Source of the DNA: Streptosporangiales bacterium | Lineage (GTDB): Bacteria > Actinomycetota > Actinomycetes > Streptosporangiales > WHST01 | DNA: 64,000 bases | Direction of reading: 5' to 3' | Assembly (NCBI GenBank): GCA_009379825.1 | Contig: WHTA01000001.1 | Coordinates: 174,026-238,025, forward strand | Shown here: piece by piece, positions 1-8,159 of the stretch | Layout: the number at the start of each line of letters is the position of its first letter | Numbering within the stretch: position 1 is the stretch's first letter | The notes under the pieces: generated by a model | Database searches by the model: none | What the model saw: only the letters and a program-made list of their open reading frames with translations | What the model was told of the DNA's origin: nothing | Translations under genes and position numbers: made by a program

Positions 1-423
1 CGAGTCGAAGCCGGCGTACATCACGCCGACGAACAGCTCGTCGCCGACCCGGCCGAGGTCGATGGTCCGCGGCGTGCCGGCGAGCAGCGTGGCGGTGGCC
101 GCGGCGGTGTCCAGTGGGATGCCGAGCGCGCGCGCCAGGTCGTTGCCGGTGCCTGCGGGCACCAGCCCGACGGGTACGTCGGTGTGCGCGGCCGCCTGCG
201 CGGCGATGTGCGTCAGCCCGTCGCCGCCGACGGCGACGAGCGCGTCAGGTGCCGCCGCGACGGCCTCCTTGGCCACCTCAGCGGTCTCGTCCGCGTCGTG
301 GCCGTGCACCACCCGCACCGACACCCCGGCCCCGCGTAGCCGGTCTGCGGCGTCGCGTGCGACCCGCATGCCGCGGCCGTGCCCGGACGTCGGGTTGACC
401 AGGAGGGTGAGCTCAGCGCGCAT
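1..423 (-). CDS. Diacylglycerol/lipid kinase, N-terminal part (runs off left edge)
   Basis: The 141 visible codons start at ATG 423 and have no stop before the window edge, so the C-terminal part is missing. The protein matches the DAGK catalytic family: NPTSG at residues 10-14, GGDG at 66-69 and PAGTGND at 89-95, the usual nucleotide-binding signature. Such enzymes phosphorylate diacylglycerol or a related lipid at the cytoplasmic face of the membrane using ATP. It starts 23 bases after the tatC stop on the same strand and is probably cotranscribed with the Tat genes. The lipid substrate cannot be told from this fragment. Confidence 0.9.
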   Translation of the reverse strand, partial: MRAELTLLVNPTSGHGRGMRVARDAADRLRGAGVSVRVVHGHDADETAEVAKEAVAAAPDALVAVGGDGLTHIAAQAAAHTDVPVGLVPAGTGNDLARALGIPLDTAAATATLLAGTPRTIDLGRVGDELFVGVMYAGFDS

Positions 424-446
424 GGCCGGACTCTACCGGGTGGCCG

Positions 447-1349
447 TCAGGCCTCCGTGCGGTCCATCTCCAGCGGTGACGTCTCGTCGTCGTCGAGGTC
501 GTCGTACGCGGCCTCGACCTGGTTCCTGCCGCGTCTCTTGTCGTTGACGTACGCCAGCACCACCGACAGCTCGAACAGCAGCACCATGGGGATGGCCAGC
601 ATGATCATGCTGAACGGGTCCTGCGGCGTGACGATCATCGCGAAGACGAAGATCAGCATGACCGCCTTGCGCTGCCACAGTTTCAGCCGTTCGTAGGTCA
701 GCACCCCGGCCAGGTTCAGCATGGTGATGAGCAGCGGCAGCTCGAAGCCGACCCCGAACACCAACATCAGCGCGGTGGCGTACTTGAAGTAGTGGTCGAT
801 GGTGATGAGCGCGCCGAACTCGGTGGGGATGAACTTCAGCAGTAGCGTGAGGCCCTTGTCGAGCACGAAGTACGCGAGCACGGCGCCGCCGACGAACAAC
901 GGCACGGCGATGGCGAGGAACGCCGCGCCCCACTTGCGTTCGCTCCGTCGCAGGCCGGGAGTGACGAACGCCCAGAGCTGGTGGAACCAGACCGGCGAGG
1001 CCACCACCAACGCGATGATCGCCGAGACCTTCAACCGCAGCAGGAACGGCTGGAAGATGCTGTTGAAGTACAGCGGACAGCCGGGAGTGCCGCCGACCTC
1101 ACGGGGTTGCCCCACGGGCGCGACGCCGTTGAGCCGCTGCACCTCGCAGAACGGCTTGGTGAGGATCTGCAGCAGCGGCGGGTCGTAGAAGAACCACGCC
1201 ACCACCGTGACCGCAACGATCGCCAGCAGTGCCCAGACCAGCCGGTTGCGGAGCTCCCTGATGTGCTCCCCGAGCGTCATGCGTCCCTCGGGGTCCTTCG
1301 GGCGCTGCGTACGCAACGCCCGGGCGACGCGGGTGATCGGGGACGCCAA
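447..1349 (-). CDS. tatC: Sec-independent translocase subunit TatC
   Basis: This is the multi-spanning receptor subunit of the twin-arginine translocase, which exports folded proteins across the cytoplasmic membrane. The 300 residues show the TatC pattern: an N-terminal helix with HIRELRNRL, then six hydrophobic segments and a charged C-terminal tail. The given start is TTG at 1349. A later ATG at 1280 has a GAGGG sequence just upstream, but the PEGRM stretch before it is conserved in actinobacterial TatC, so I kept the longer form. It lies directly downstream of two tatA genes. No tatB is nearby. The start is uncertain; the identity is not. Confidence 0.95.
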   Translation of the reverse strand: MASPITRVARALRTQRPKDPEGRMTLGEHIRELRNRLVWALLAIVAVTVVAWFFYDPPLLQILTKPFCEVQRLNGVAPVGQPREVGGTPGCPLYFNSIFQPFLLRLKVSAIIALVVASPVWFHQLWAFVTPGLRRSERKWGAAFLAIAVPLFVGGAVLAYFVLDKGLTLLLKFIPTEFGALITIDHYFKYATALMLVFGVGFELPLLITMLNLAGVLTYERLKLWQRKAVMLIFVFAMIVTPQDPFSMIMLAIPMVLLFELSVVLAYVNDKRRGRNQVEAAYDDLDDDETSPLEMDRTEA

Positions 1350-1366
1350 CGCGAACCGCCGCGTCG

Positions 1367-1639
1367 TCAGCGCTGCTCGGCGGTGCGCTGCTCCGCCGAC
1401 GCGTCGTGCTTGGTGGTGGGCTCAGCGAGCTGCCTGGGCTGTTGCGCGGCCGGCTGCGTGTCGGCGTCGGTCTTCTCGTCGCCGTCGCCGTCGTCGTCCT
1501 GCAGGCCCTTGGCCTCCGACTTGAAGATCCGCAACGACCGGCCCACGGAGCGGGCGAAGGTCGGCAGCTTGGTCGCGCCGAACAGCACGACGATTACCAC
1601 GGCGATGATGATCAGCTCGGTTGCGCCAATGTTCGGCAT
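1367..1639 (-). CDS. tatA: Twin-arginine translocase subunit TatA (copy 1)
   Basis: TatA forms the pore-like assembly recruited by TatC. The 90 residues hold one N-terminal transmembrane helix (residues about 4-21), the FGATKLP hinge, an amphipathic helix ending in IFKSEAKG, and a charged, disordered tail. ATG 1639 has a GGAGGG Shine-Dalgarno sequence. The first 50 residues differ from the neighbouring copy at 1756-2028 at only one position (Leu/Met 36), while the tails have diverged. It sits between the second tatA and tatC on the same strand. Confidence 0.95.
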   Translation of the reverse strand: MPNIGATELIIIAVVIVVLFGATKLPTFARSVGRSLRIFKSEAKGLQDDDGDGDEKTDADTQPAAQQPRQLAEPTTKHDASAEQRTAEQR

Positions 1640-2029
1640 CGCACCCTCCGAAGTCGCGGCCCCGCGGTCCTCGTCCGCCGTACCAGGCTTCCACCATGCT
1701 ACTCCGCGGGTACCTGCGCGTCCCCGCCGATGTCAGGTGAACGTTCGTCGTACCGTCAGCTACCTGCCTGCCGGCGTTCGGTGACGTCCTCGGCCGCCGC
1801 CGCGCGGGGCTTCTCGGTCAGCTCTTCCTTGGCGGCAGTGGTGGCGTCGTCGGTGGTGCGGTCCTTGTCGTCGGCCTCGTCGTCGTCCTGCAGGCCCTTC
1901 GCCTCCGACTTGAAGATCCGCATCGACCGGCCGACCGAGCGGGCGAAGGTCGGCAGCTTGGTGGCGCCGAACAGCACGACGATTACCACGGCGATGATGA
2001 TCAGCTCGGTTGCGCCGATATTCGGCATC
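1496..2029 (-). repeat. Tandem duplication covering the conserved half of tatA
   Basis: Bases 1496-1640 and 1885-2029 are direct repeats of about 145 bp, offset by 389 bp, with only a handful of substitutions by eye. They cover the first 50 codons of both tatA genes. The sequence between the repeats (tatA tail and intergenic spacer) is not conserved, which suggests duplication followed by tail divergence, or gene conversion restricted to the functional half. Confidence 0.85.
1756..2028 (-). CDS. tatA: Twin-arginine translocase subunit TatA (copy 2)
   Basis: This is a second 90-residue TatA with the same membrane helix, FGATKLP hinge and amphipathic helix as copy 1; only the acidic C-terminal tail differs clearly. 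ATG 2028 follows a GGAGGACC Shine-Dalgarno sequence. It is upstream of copy 1 and downstream of pafC on the same strand. Single-tatA arrangements are common after pafBC in actinobacteria, so the extra copy looks like a local tandem duplication. Whether one copy acts like TatB cannot be told from sequence. Confidence 0.95.
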   Translation of the reverse strand: MPNIGATELIIIAVVIVVLFGATKLPTFARSVGRSMRIFKSEAKGLQDDDEADDKDRTTDDATTAAKEELTEKPRAAAAEDVTERRQAGS

Positions 2030-2108
2030 TGCGGTCCTCCCGACCAGCGGCTATCTGCCCATCGTCCACTCTAACCGCACCTCTGGCAAAGGGTGGGGAA
2101 CGTGCCGG

Positions 2109-3071
2109 TCAGTAGCCGGCCAGCGCGGCGCGGGCGTCCGTGCGCACCTGGTCGACGAGTTCCGGCGGGTCCACGACGCGTCCGGTGCCGCCGAGCCGCA
2201 GCGCCAGCCGGCGGACCCAGCGGGTGTCCGGCGTACGGAGAGTCACCGAGATGCCACCATCCGCTCTCTCGGTCACCGACTCGCAGGGGTAGTAGTCGGC
2301 CACCCAGCGGCCCGCCCTGGTCAGCTCCAGGGTGACGAGCTGGTCGGCCGTCGACGGCCGGAACATGCTCTCCCCCAGCTCCCGCAGGTGCGCCTGCGGC
2401 GGCACGTCCGCGGGGTCGCCGGTCTCGGCGATCTCCACCACCCGGTCGAGCCGGAACAGCCGGACGTCCTCCACCCGACGGCACCACGCCTCCAGGTACG
2501 AGCGACCGTCGGCGACGACCAGCCGGATCGGGTCCACGTCGCGCTCGGTCACCTCGTCGCGGGCCGGCACGAAGTACGACAGGTGCAGCCGGCGGCCGCC
2601 CTCCAGCGCGCCGCGTACCACCGGCACGACGTCGCGCTCCGCCTCGACCTGCACGGCCACCTGGTCGCTGGCGTACGCCGCGTCACCCGCGGCCCGCTCG
2701 AGCTTCGCGATCGTGCGGTCGAGCGCGTCGCGGTCGGCGAGCCCGGGGATCCCGGCGAGCGTGCGCAGCGCGACCAGCAGTGCCACCGCCTCGCTGAGGT
2801 CCAGGCGCAGTGGCCGGGTGATGGTGTCGGCGTTGCTGATGGTGACCGTGCCGCCGGAGTAGTCGACCTCGATCAGGTCCGCGGGCGTGTAGCCGGGCAG
2901 CCCGGAGACGAAGATCAGGTCGAGGTCGTCGATCAGCTGCTCCTCGGTGACCCCGAACGTGGCCGCGGCCTCCGCCAGCGGTACGCCCTGGTGCTGCTGC
3001 AGGTACGGCACCAGGGCGAGCAGCCGTCCGAGGCGCCTGCTGCTGGTGGCGTTCGCGCTGCGAGAGCTCAC
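2109..3071 (-). CDS. pafC: WYL-domain transcription activator PafC
   Basis: PafC pairs with PafB to activate the LexA-independent DNA-damage response in actinobacteria. The 320 residues contain an N-terminal helix-turn-helix (about 8-65), a WYL domain with YLEAWCRR near residue 190, and a C-terminal extension. The start is GTG 3071, which overlaps the stop of the preceding mini-gene (GTGA) and has GGAGG seven bases upstream. In other genomes pafB and pafC normally touch or overlap; here a 110-bp insert separates them. Translation of PafC is therefore probably coupled to the mini-gene. Confidence 0.93.
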   Translation of the reverse strand: MSSRSANATSSRRLGRLLALVPYLQQHQGVPLAEAAATFGVTEEQLIDDLDLIFVSGLPGYTPADLIEVDYSGGTVTISNADTITRPLRLDLSEAVALLVALRTLAGIPGLADRDALDRTIAKLERAAGDAAYASDQVAVQVEAERDVVPVVRGALEGGRRLHLSYFVPARDEVTERDVDPIRLVVADGRSYLEAWCRRVEDVRLFRLDRVVEIAETGDPADVPPQAHLRELGESMFRPSTADQLVTLELTRAGRWVADYYPCESVTERADGGISVTLRTPDTRWVRRLALRLGGTGRVVDPPELVDQVRTDARAALAGY

Positions 3072-3181
3072 GAGGCGGCCTCCAAAGCGAGCATCGTAGC
3101 GCGCATGCCCGCCGTGCGAGGCCGGCTCACCGCGGGTGAGCGAGGAGCGCAGCGGCGGAGGCCGCCGGGCAGCACGGTCAT
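3068..3181 (-). CDS. 37-residue mini-gene inserted between pafB and pafC
   Basis: ATG 3181 overlaps the pafB stop (ATGA), and its TGA at 3070-3068 overlaps the pafC start (GTGA). The peptide begins MTVL and ends EAAS. It has the same length as, and 19 of 37 residues identical with, the mini-gene at 21662-21775. GGAGG at 3080-3084 near its 3' end is the Shine-Dalgarno sequence for pafC. No known peptide family is recognised. It may matter as a translated spacer rather than through its product. Confidence 0.6.
   Translation of the reverse strand: MTVLPGGLRRCAPRSPAVSRPRTAGMRATMLALEAAS
3072..3181 (-). repeat. 110-bp insert, copy 1 (pafB-pafC junction)
   Basis: The distance from the mini-gene start to the pafC start is exactly 110 bases, the same as in the second copy at 21666-21775. 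On the coding strand, GGCGGCCTCC (nt 16-25 of the insert) pairs perfectly with GGAGGCCGCC near the end. A second hairpin, GCTCACC-CGC-GGTGAGC, lies in the first half. The insert therefore combines an open reading frame, two stems and a ribosome-binding site. Confidence 0.75.
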
Positions 3182-4131
3182 CCGCCGGCCTCCCCTGCGG
3201 CGACCGCTTCCAGCCGGCTCAGCACCGCCTTGCGCAGGTCGTCTGGCTCCACGACGACGACGTCCGCGCCGTGCGCCGCGACCATGTCGGCGAGCTGCTC
3301 CGCGCTCGTGAAGTCCAGCTCGAGCTCGTCCCAGCCGTCGCCCTGCTTCACGTCGCACGCCTGCCGGCGCAGCCCGAAACCGGCACCCGCACGTACGCGC
3401 AGCCGACAGCGCCGCCACGGCGCCACGTCGCCGAAGTACGTCACGGTGCGGCGCACGTCGGTGTCCGGCGGCACCGTGACGCTGCCAGGCTCGCCCACCT
3501 GCATCACGTCGCCGACGACCCGGTCGAGCCGGAAGACCCGCTCGGCGTCGCGGTCGCGGTCGTGCCCGGCCACGTACCAGCGGCCGTGCCACGACACGAC
3601 GCCCCACGGCTCGAGCACCCGCGTCGCCTCCTCGCCCCCGCGCCGGTAACCGAACCGCACCGGGTACCGGCCGAGCACGGCCTGCCAGAACGGCAGGAAC
3701 GCCGGTTCGCGCGCGCCCACCCTGGGCTCGATCCCCGGCAGCGACGAGTCCACGTCGATGCCTGCGGCGCGCAGCTTCAGCATCGCGCTGGACGCCGCCT
3801 CGGCCACCTGGGCGTGCTGCCAGGTGCGCGCGGCGAGGCCGAGGACGGCCGCCTCGTCCGGGGTGAAGGTGAGCTCGGGCAGCTCGTACACGTCGCGCCT
3901 GATCCGGTAGCCGGGCGTGCCGTCCCAGTCCTCCACCGTCTCCAGCGGGATGCCGAGCTCGCGCAGCTCGTCCTTGTCGCGCTCGAACATCCGCTTGAAC
4001 GCTTCCAGGCCGCTGTCCGCGTACCCCTGCACGGACTCCCTGATGTGCTCCGCGCTGATCGGCTGACGGGTCGCCAGGAGGCAGAGCACGAGGTTGAAGA
4101 GCCGTTCGGTCTTCTTCCGTGATGCGACCAT
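3178..4131 (-). CDS. pafB: WYL-domain transcription activator PafB
   Basis: PafB is the partner of PafC. Together they activate promoters of the RecA-NDp type when single-stranded DNA signals damage. The 317 residues have an N-terminal winged helix-turn-helix (about 8-65), then a WYL domain with WYVAGHD near residue 180, and a C-terminal WCX-type extension. ATG 4131 has a GGGGAGGAC sequence upstream. The stop overlaps the start of the 110-bp mini-gene. The pairing with PafC, the Tat genes and the Pup genes is the standard actinobacterial context. Confidence 0.93.
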   Translation of the reverse strand: MVASRKKTERLFNLVLCLLATRQPISAEHIRESVQGYADSGLEAFKRMFERDKDELRELGIPLETVEDWDGTPGYRIRRDVYELPELTFTPDEAAVLGLAARTWQHAQVAEAASSAMLKLRAAGIDVDSSLPGIEPRVGAREPAFLPFWQAVLGRYPVRFGYRRGGEEATRVLEPWGVVSWHGRWYVAGHDRDRDAERVFRLDRVVGDVMQVGEPGSVTVPPDTDVRRTVTYFGDVAPWRRCRLRVRAGAGFGLRRQACDVKQGDGWDELELDFTSAEQLADMVAAHGADVVVVEPDDLRKAVLSRLEAVAAGEAGG

Positions 4132-4200
4132 CGCCCGTCCTCCCCGTCGTCTCGGGTCGAAACTAACAAAAGCCGATGGCCAATGCCGGCAGGCAGGCGG

Positions 4201-4620
4201 TCAGAGCTTGGTCAGCTTCACGACCACGAAGATGCGGCCCATCATGCAGGTGCTCGCGGCGCCCTTCGGGGCGAAGTGTCCGGCGACCCGGACCCGGCCG
4301 AGCTGCTGGTCGTTGCCGGCGCGCTTGGACAGCGCGCGCGCCTCGTCGCCGGACAGCTGGTACGTCTCGCCGGCGGCCTTCAGGCCCACGCAGCCGGGCT
4401 CGACGCCGCGTACGGCCATCCCGGTGAGCGTCTCGTCGATGTGCGTGGCGGTGGGGGTGCCCGTCGGTCCGACGGACGTGGTCGGGCCCGGGGTGTGCGC
4501 GCTCGACGACCGGCTCGGCGAGGTGTTGCCCTGGTCCGGCTCCCCGCCGCCACCGCACCCGGCGACGGCGAGCGTGACCGCCACGGCCGCGCCGGCGAGC
4601 ACCGCTGATCTGCGTCCCAT
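4201..4620 (-). CDS. Small putative lipoprotein
   Basis: The 139-residue product has a signal peptide with a lipobox LAVAGC (Cys 21), then a Gly/Ser/Thr/Pro-rich linker to about residue 60, and a compact C-terminal domain with two cysteines. It is thus probably anchored on the outer face of the membrane. I do not recognise the domain. It lies between pafA and pafB on the same strand; a link to protein turnover is only positional. The C-terminal cysteines could form a disulfide in this exported location. Confidence 0.75.
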   Translation of the reverse strand: MGRRSAVLAGAAVAVTLAVAGCGGGGEPDQGNTSPSRSSSAHTPGPTTSVGPTGTPTATHIDETLTGMAVRGVEPGCVGLKAAGETYQLSGDEARALSKRAGNDQQLGRVRVAGHFAPKGAASTCMMGRIFVVVKLTKL

Positions 4621-4654
4621 ACCCTGAATACGCCTGAGCCGCTCGCGAGGTTGG

Positions 4655-6019
4655 CTACATACCCGCGATCAGCTTCTCCACCCGCTCGTCGACGGCGCGG
4701 AACGGGTCCTTGCACAGCACCGTGCGCTGCGCCTGGTCGTTCAGCTTCAGGTGCACCCAGTCGACGGTGAAGTCGCGGCGACGTTCCTGTGCCCGCTTGA
4801 TGAACTCACCGCGCAGCCGCGCCCTCGTGGTCTGCGGCGGCACCGACTTCGCCTCGAAGACGTCGAGGTCGCTGCACGCGCGGTCGACTGCACCGCGGCT
4901 CTGCAGCAGGTAGTAGAGGCCGCGGTTGCGGTTCACGTCGTGGTACGCGAGGTCGAGCTGTGCGACCCGCGGCGACATCAGGGCCAGCCCGTGCTTCGCC
5001 CGGTAGCGCTCGATCAGCTTGTACTTGGTGACCCAGTCGATCTCCCGCTCCACCAGGCCGAGGTCGCCGCCGGACACCGCCTTCAGGGTGCGGCCCCACA
5101 GGTCGAGCACGCGCTCGTCGGTGCGGCTGGCGCCGTACCTGTCGACGTAGTCGGTGGCGCGCTCGTAGTACTCGCTCTGGATGTCCAGCGCGCTCGCCTC
5201 GCGGCCGCTGGCCAGCCGGATCAGCCGGCGCCCGGTCATGTCGTGGCTGACCTCGCGGATCGCCCGGATCGGGTTCTCCAGGGCGAGGTCGCGGATCGGC
5301 ATGCCGGACTCGACCATGCGCAGCACCAGGTCGGTGGCACCGATCTTCAGCAGCGCCGTGGTCTCGCTCATGTTCGAGTCGCCGACGATGACGTGCAGCC
5401 GGCGGAACCGTTCGGCGTCGGCGTGCGGCTCGTCCCTGGTGTTGATGATCGGGCGCGACCTGGTGGTCGCCGACGAGACGCCCTCCCAGATGTGCTCCGC
5501 GCGCTGGCTGACGCAGTACAGCGCACCGCGCGACGTCATCAGCACCTTGCCGGCCCCGCACATGATCTGCCTGGTGACCAGGAACGGGATCAGCACGTCG
5601 GCCAGCCGGCCGAACTCGCCGTGCCGGCCCACCAGGTAGTTCTCGTGGCAGCCGTACGAGTTGCCGGCCGAGTCCGTGTTGTTCTTGAACAAGTAGATGT
5701 CGCCGGCGATGCCCTCCTCGCGGAGCCGGCGCTCGGCGTCCACGAGCAGGCCCTCGAGCACCCGCTCACCGGCCTTGTCGTGCACCACCAGCTGGACGAC
5801 GTCGTCGCACTCCGGCGTCGCGTACTCCGGGTGGCTGCCGACGTCCAGGTACAGGCGCGCCCCGTTGCGCAGGAAGACGTTGCTGCTGCGTCCCCACGAC
5901 ACCACGCGGCGGAACAGGTAGCGCGCCACCTCGTCGGGTGACAGCCGCCGTTGCCCACGGAACGTGCACGTGACGCCGTACTCGTTCTCCAACCCGAAGA
6001 TTCGCCGGTCCATGCGCAC
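4655..6019 (-). CDS. pafA: Pup--protein ligase PafA
   Basis: PafA uses ATP to join the C-terminal glutamate of Pup to lysines of target proteins. The 454 residues begin with [11 protein letters not shown] (the Glu in the ATP/Mg site). They contain [17 protein letters not shown] near residue 60, which carries the catalytic aspartate, and the conserved [17 protein letters not shown] stretch. The length matches the family. ATG 6019 or ATG 6013 may be used; most homologues begin close to the latter. It follows prcA, forming the order prcB-prcA-pafA seen in many actinobacteria. Confidence 0.97.
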   Translation of the reverse strand: MRMDRRIFGLENEYGVTCTFRGQRRLSPDEVARYLFRRVVSWGRSSNVFLRNGARLYLDVGSHPEYATPECDDVVQLVVHDKAGERVLEGLLVDAERRLREEGIAGDIYLFKNNTDSAGNSYGCHENYLVGRHGEFGRLADVLIPFLVTRQIMCGAGKVLMTSRGALYCVSQRAEHIWEGVSSATTRSRPIINTRDEPHADAERFRRLHVIVGDSNMSETTALLKIGATDLVLRMVESGMPIRDLALENPIRAIREVSHDMTGRRLIRLASGREASALDIQSEYYERATDYVDRYGASRTDERVLDLWGRTLKAVSGGDLGLVEREIDWVTKYKLIERYRAKHGLALMSPRVAQLDLAYHDVNRNRGLYYLLQSRGAVDRACSDLDVFEAKSVPPQTTRARLRGEFIKRAQERRRDFTVDWVHLKLNDQAQRTVLCKDPFRAVDERVEKLIAGM

Positions 6020-6084
6020 AGGCTATGACCTCGGGCGGCCGATTGACGGCAACGTGAAGAAGTGAATCGGGAAATGCCGCGGGA

Positions 6085-6873
6085 TCAGCTGTCGTCGCGG
6101 TTCTCCGCCGAGCCGTCCGTGTCCTCGGTGGTCTCCTCCGCGGTGGTCTCCTCCGGGGTCGCCGGCTCCGGGGTCGGGGCGGTCTCGGCAAGCAGCCGCT
6201 CGAGCGCCGCGCCCTGCAGCCGGCGGAAGGTGCGCCCCTTGCGGGTGCGGTCGAGTACGCCGACCTCCAGCTGCCCGGCGGCGAGCTCGCGGTTCCCGTT
6301 CTCCTGGTTCTCGAGCGCGGTCACCGCGTCGCGCACCACGGTGGCCAGCGGCTGGCCCGGCTGGTAGCGGTCCGCGAGCGTGCTCGCGACCCGCTCGGTG
6401 ACACCGCCCATCACCAGGTAGCCCTGCTCGTCCTGCACGGAGCCGTCGAACGTCAGCCGGTAGATCTGGTCCTCCGCGGACGTCTCCCCCACCTCGGCCA
6501 CGACCAGCTCGACCTCGTACGGCTTGTGCGCGTCGGTGAAGATCGAGCCGAGCGTCTGCGCGTACGCGTTCGCCAGGCCGCGCGCCGTGACGTCGCTGCG
6601 GGCGTTGGTGTAGCCGCGGATGTCCGCGAGCCTGATGCCGGCCTGCCGCAGGTTCTCGAACTCGTAGTAGAGCCCCACGGCGGCGAACGCGATGCGGTCG
6701 TAGATCTCGCTGATCTTGTGCAGCGTGCGCGAGCGGTTCTCGGCGACGAACAGGATCCCGTTGTCGTACTGGAGGACGACGGCGCTTCGCCCGCGGGCGA
6801 TGCCCTTGCGGGCATACTCCGCCTTGTCCTTCATCAGCTGCTCGGGCGAGATGTAGCCCAGCGGCATCGTCAC
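6085..6873 (-). CDS. prcA: 20S proteasome alpha subunit
   Basis: This is the non-catalytic ring subunit of the bacterial 20S proteasome; its N-termini gate the chamber. The 262 residues start with [14 protein letters not shown], typical of actinobacterial PrcA, then show the alpha-type fold sequence [21 protein letters not shown]. The last 40 residues are rich in Thr, Glu and Pro, as in other PrcA tails. It lies 36 bases downstream of prcB and is probably cotranscribed with pup and prcB. Confidence 0.97.
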   Translation of the reverse strand: MTMPLGYISPEQLMKDKAEYARKGIARGRSAVVLQYDNGILFVAENRSRTLHKISEIYDRIAFAAVGLYYEFENLRQAGIRLADIRGYTNARSDVTARGLANAYAQTLGSIFTDAHKPYEVELVVAEVGETSAEDQIYRLTFDGSVQDEQGYLVMGGVTERVASTLADRYQPGQPLATVVRDAVTALENQENGNRELAAGQLEVGVLDRTRKGRTFRRLQGAALERLLAETAPTPEPATPEETTAEETTEDTDGSAENRDDS

Positions 6874-6909
6874 GGCTGTCTGCTCCTCGGGTCGGCTCGG
6901 GGGTTGTCG

Positions 6910-7761
6910 TTACTCGTCACGCACTGGCGCCACCGGACCATCCGGGTTGCGCGTACGGCCGGCGATGATGCCCTCGACGAGCGCGCCGACCTCGTCGTCG
7001 TCGTACTGCCTGAACCGGTCGGAAGTCACCGACACGACCGTCGGGAAGATGCGCCTGGCCAGGTCCGGCTGGCCGGACGCGGAGTCGTCGTCGGCGGCGT
7101 CGTAGAGCGCGTGCAGCAGGGCGAGGACGGTGTCCTCCTCCGCGGCGTCCGGGCGGTACAGCTTCTTCATCGCGCCGCGCGCGAACACCGACCCCGAGCC
7201 GACGGCGTGGAAGCCCTGCTCCTCCGACCTGCTCCCCGTGATGTCGTAGCTGAAGATCCGTCCGTCGCCGGTGTCGAGGTCGTAGCCGGCGAATAGCGGC
7301 ACCACGGCCAGGCCCTGCATGGCCATGCTGAGGTTGCTGCGGATCATGGTGGACAGCCGGTTCGTCTTGCCGTCCAGCGACAGCGTGACGCCCTCGATCT
7401 TCTCGTAGTGCTCCATCTCCAGCTGGAACAGCCGGATCAGCTCGGTGCCCACGCCTGCGGTGCCCGCCATGCCGACGCAGGAGTAGTCGTCGGCGCGGAA
7501 CACCTTCACGATGTTGCGCTGGGCGATGACGTTGCCCATCGTGGCCCGCCGGTCGCCGGCCATCACTACGCCGCCGGCGTGCGTGGCCGCCACGATGGTG
7601 GTGCCGTGCTTGACGTCCGTCGCGCCTACGGGACCCGGTAGCTCCTGCGAGCCGGGCAGCAGCTCCGGGTGGAACCGCCCGAGGAAGTCGCTGATCGACG
7701 CGATCCCGGGCGTCATGTACTCGCTCGGCAACCTACCCAAGCCGTCGAGAGGGGACGACAA
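6910..7761 (-). CDS. prcB: 20S proteasome beta subunit
   Basis: This is the catalytic ring subunit, made with a propeptide that is cut to expose the active threonine. The motif [14 protein letters not shown] places the mature N-terminus at the first Thr after HG. Later residues such as GDRRAT and [15 protein letters not shown] are typical. I chose TTG 7761 because GGAAGGAG lies five bases upstream and because the nine-residue lead before GRLP matches Streptomyces PrcB. An ATG at 7809 would add 16 residues but has no ribosome-binding site. The family is certain; the start is likely. Confidence 0.95.
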   Translation of the reverse strand: MSSPLDGLGRLPSEYMTPGIASISDFLGRFHPELLPGSQELPGPVGATDVKHGTTIVAATHAGGVVMAGDRRATMGNVIAQRNIVKVFRADDYSCVGMAGTAGVGTELIRLFQLEMEHYEKIEGVTLSLDGKTNRLSTMIRSNLSMAMQGLAVVPLFAGYDLDTGDGRIFSYDITGSRSEEQGFHAVGSGSVFARGAMKKLYRPDAAEEDTVLALLHALYDAADDDSASGQPDLARRIFPTVVSVTSDRFRQYDDDEVGALVEGIIAGRTRNPDGPVAPVRDE

Positions 7762-7836
7762 CGCCACTCCTTCCTGGCCGTGCCCGGATGTGCGGGCACG
7801 GAAGCTCATGGTCCTTGGGAGGACCCTATTACGCCG

Positions 7837-8049
7837 CTACTGGCCGCCCTTCTGGACGTACTGCCGTACGAACTCCTCGGCGTTCTCCTCGAGCACCTCG
7901 TCGATGTCCTCGAGGATCGCGTCGACGTCCTCGGAGAGCTTCTCCTGGCGCTCTTGGACGTCGGACTCGGTCTCGGAGTCGACCTCCTCGGTCTCCTCTT
8001 TCTGCTTGTTCGTCCGGCGCTGACCGCCTGCGGTTTCCTTGCCAGCCAT
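7837..8049 (-). CDS. pup: Prokaryotic ubiquitin-like protein Pup
   Basis: Pup is the small, disordered tag coupled to proteins for proteasomal breakdown. The 70 residues are highly charged, with a Glu-rich central segment and the C-terminal sequence QYVQKGGQ. The final Gln must be deamidated by Dop before PafA can use it. The start is ATG 8049, preceded by GGAGGT six bases upstream; an upstream ATG (8103) lacks these features. It lies between dop and prcB, the classic position. A TAGTGT hexamer about 25 bases upstream of the start could be a -10 element for pup-prcBA. Confidence 0.97.
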   Translation of the reverse strand: MAGKETAGGQRRTNKQKEETEEVDSETESDVQERQEKLSEDVDAILEDIDEVLEENAEEFVRQYVQKGGQ

Positions 8050-8159
8050 GACACCTCCAACGGGAGTCGTGCACACCACAGACACTATCCATATCGGCGG
8101 CAAACCGCGCTCAGACTCGACGGATATGTCGCGGCGCCGGAGTACGCTGGCGGCGGCGG

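Noticed and set aside
3136..4122. Plus-strand frames starting MSEERS at 3136 and 21730
   Set aside because: They look alike only because they begin in the antisense strand of the 110-bp insert; the rest is antisense to pafB or oppB.
7762..7809. ATG 7809 as prcB start
   Set aside because: No ribosome-binding site; TTG 7761 has GGAAGGAG and gives a propeptide of normal length.
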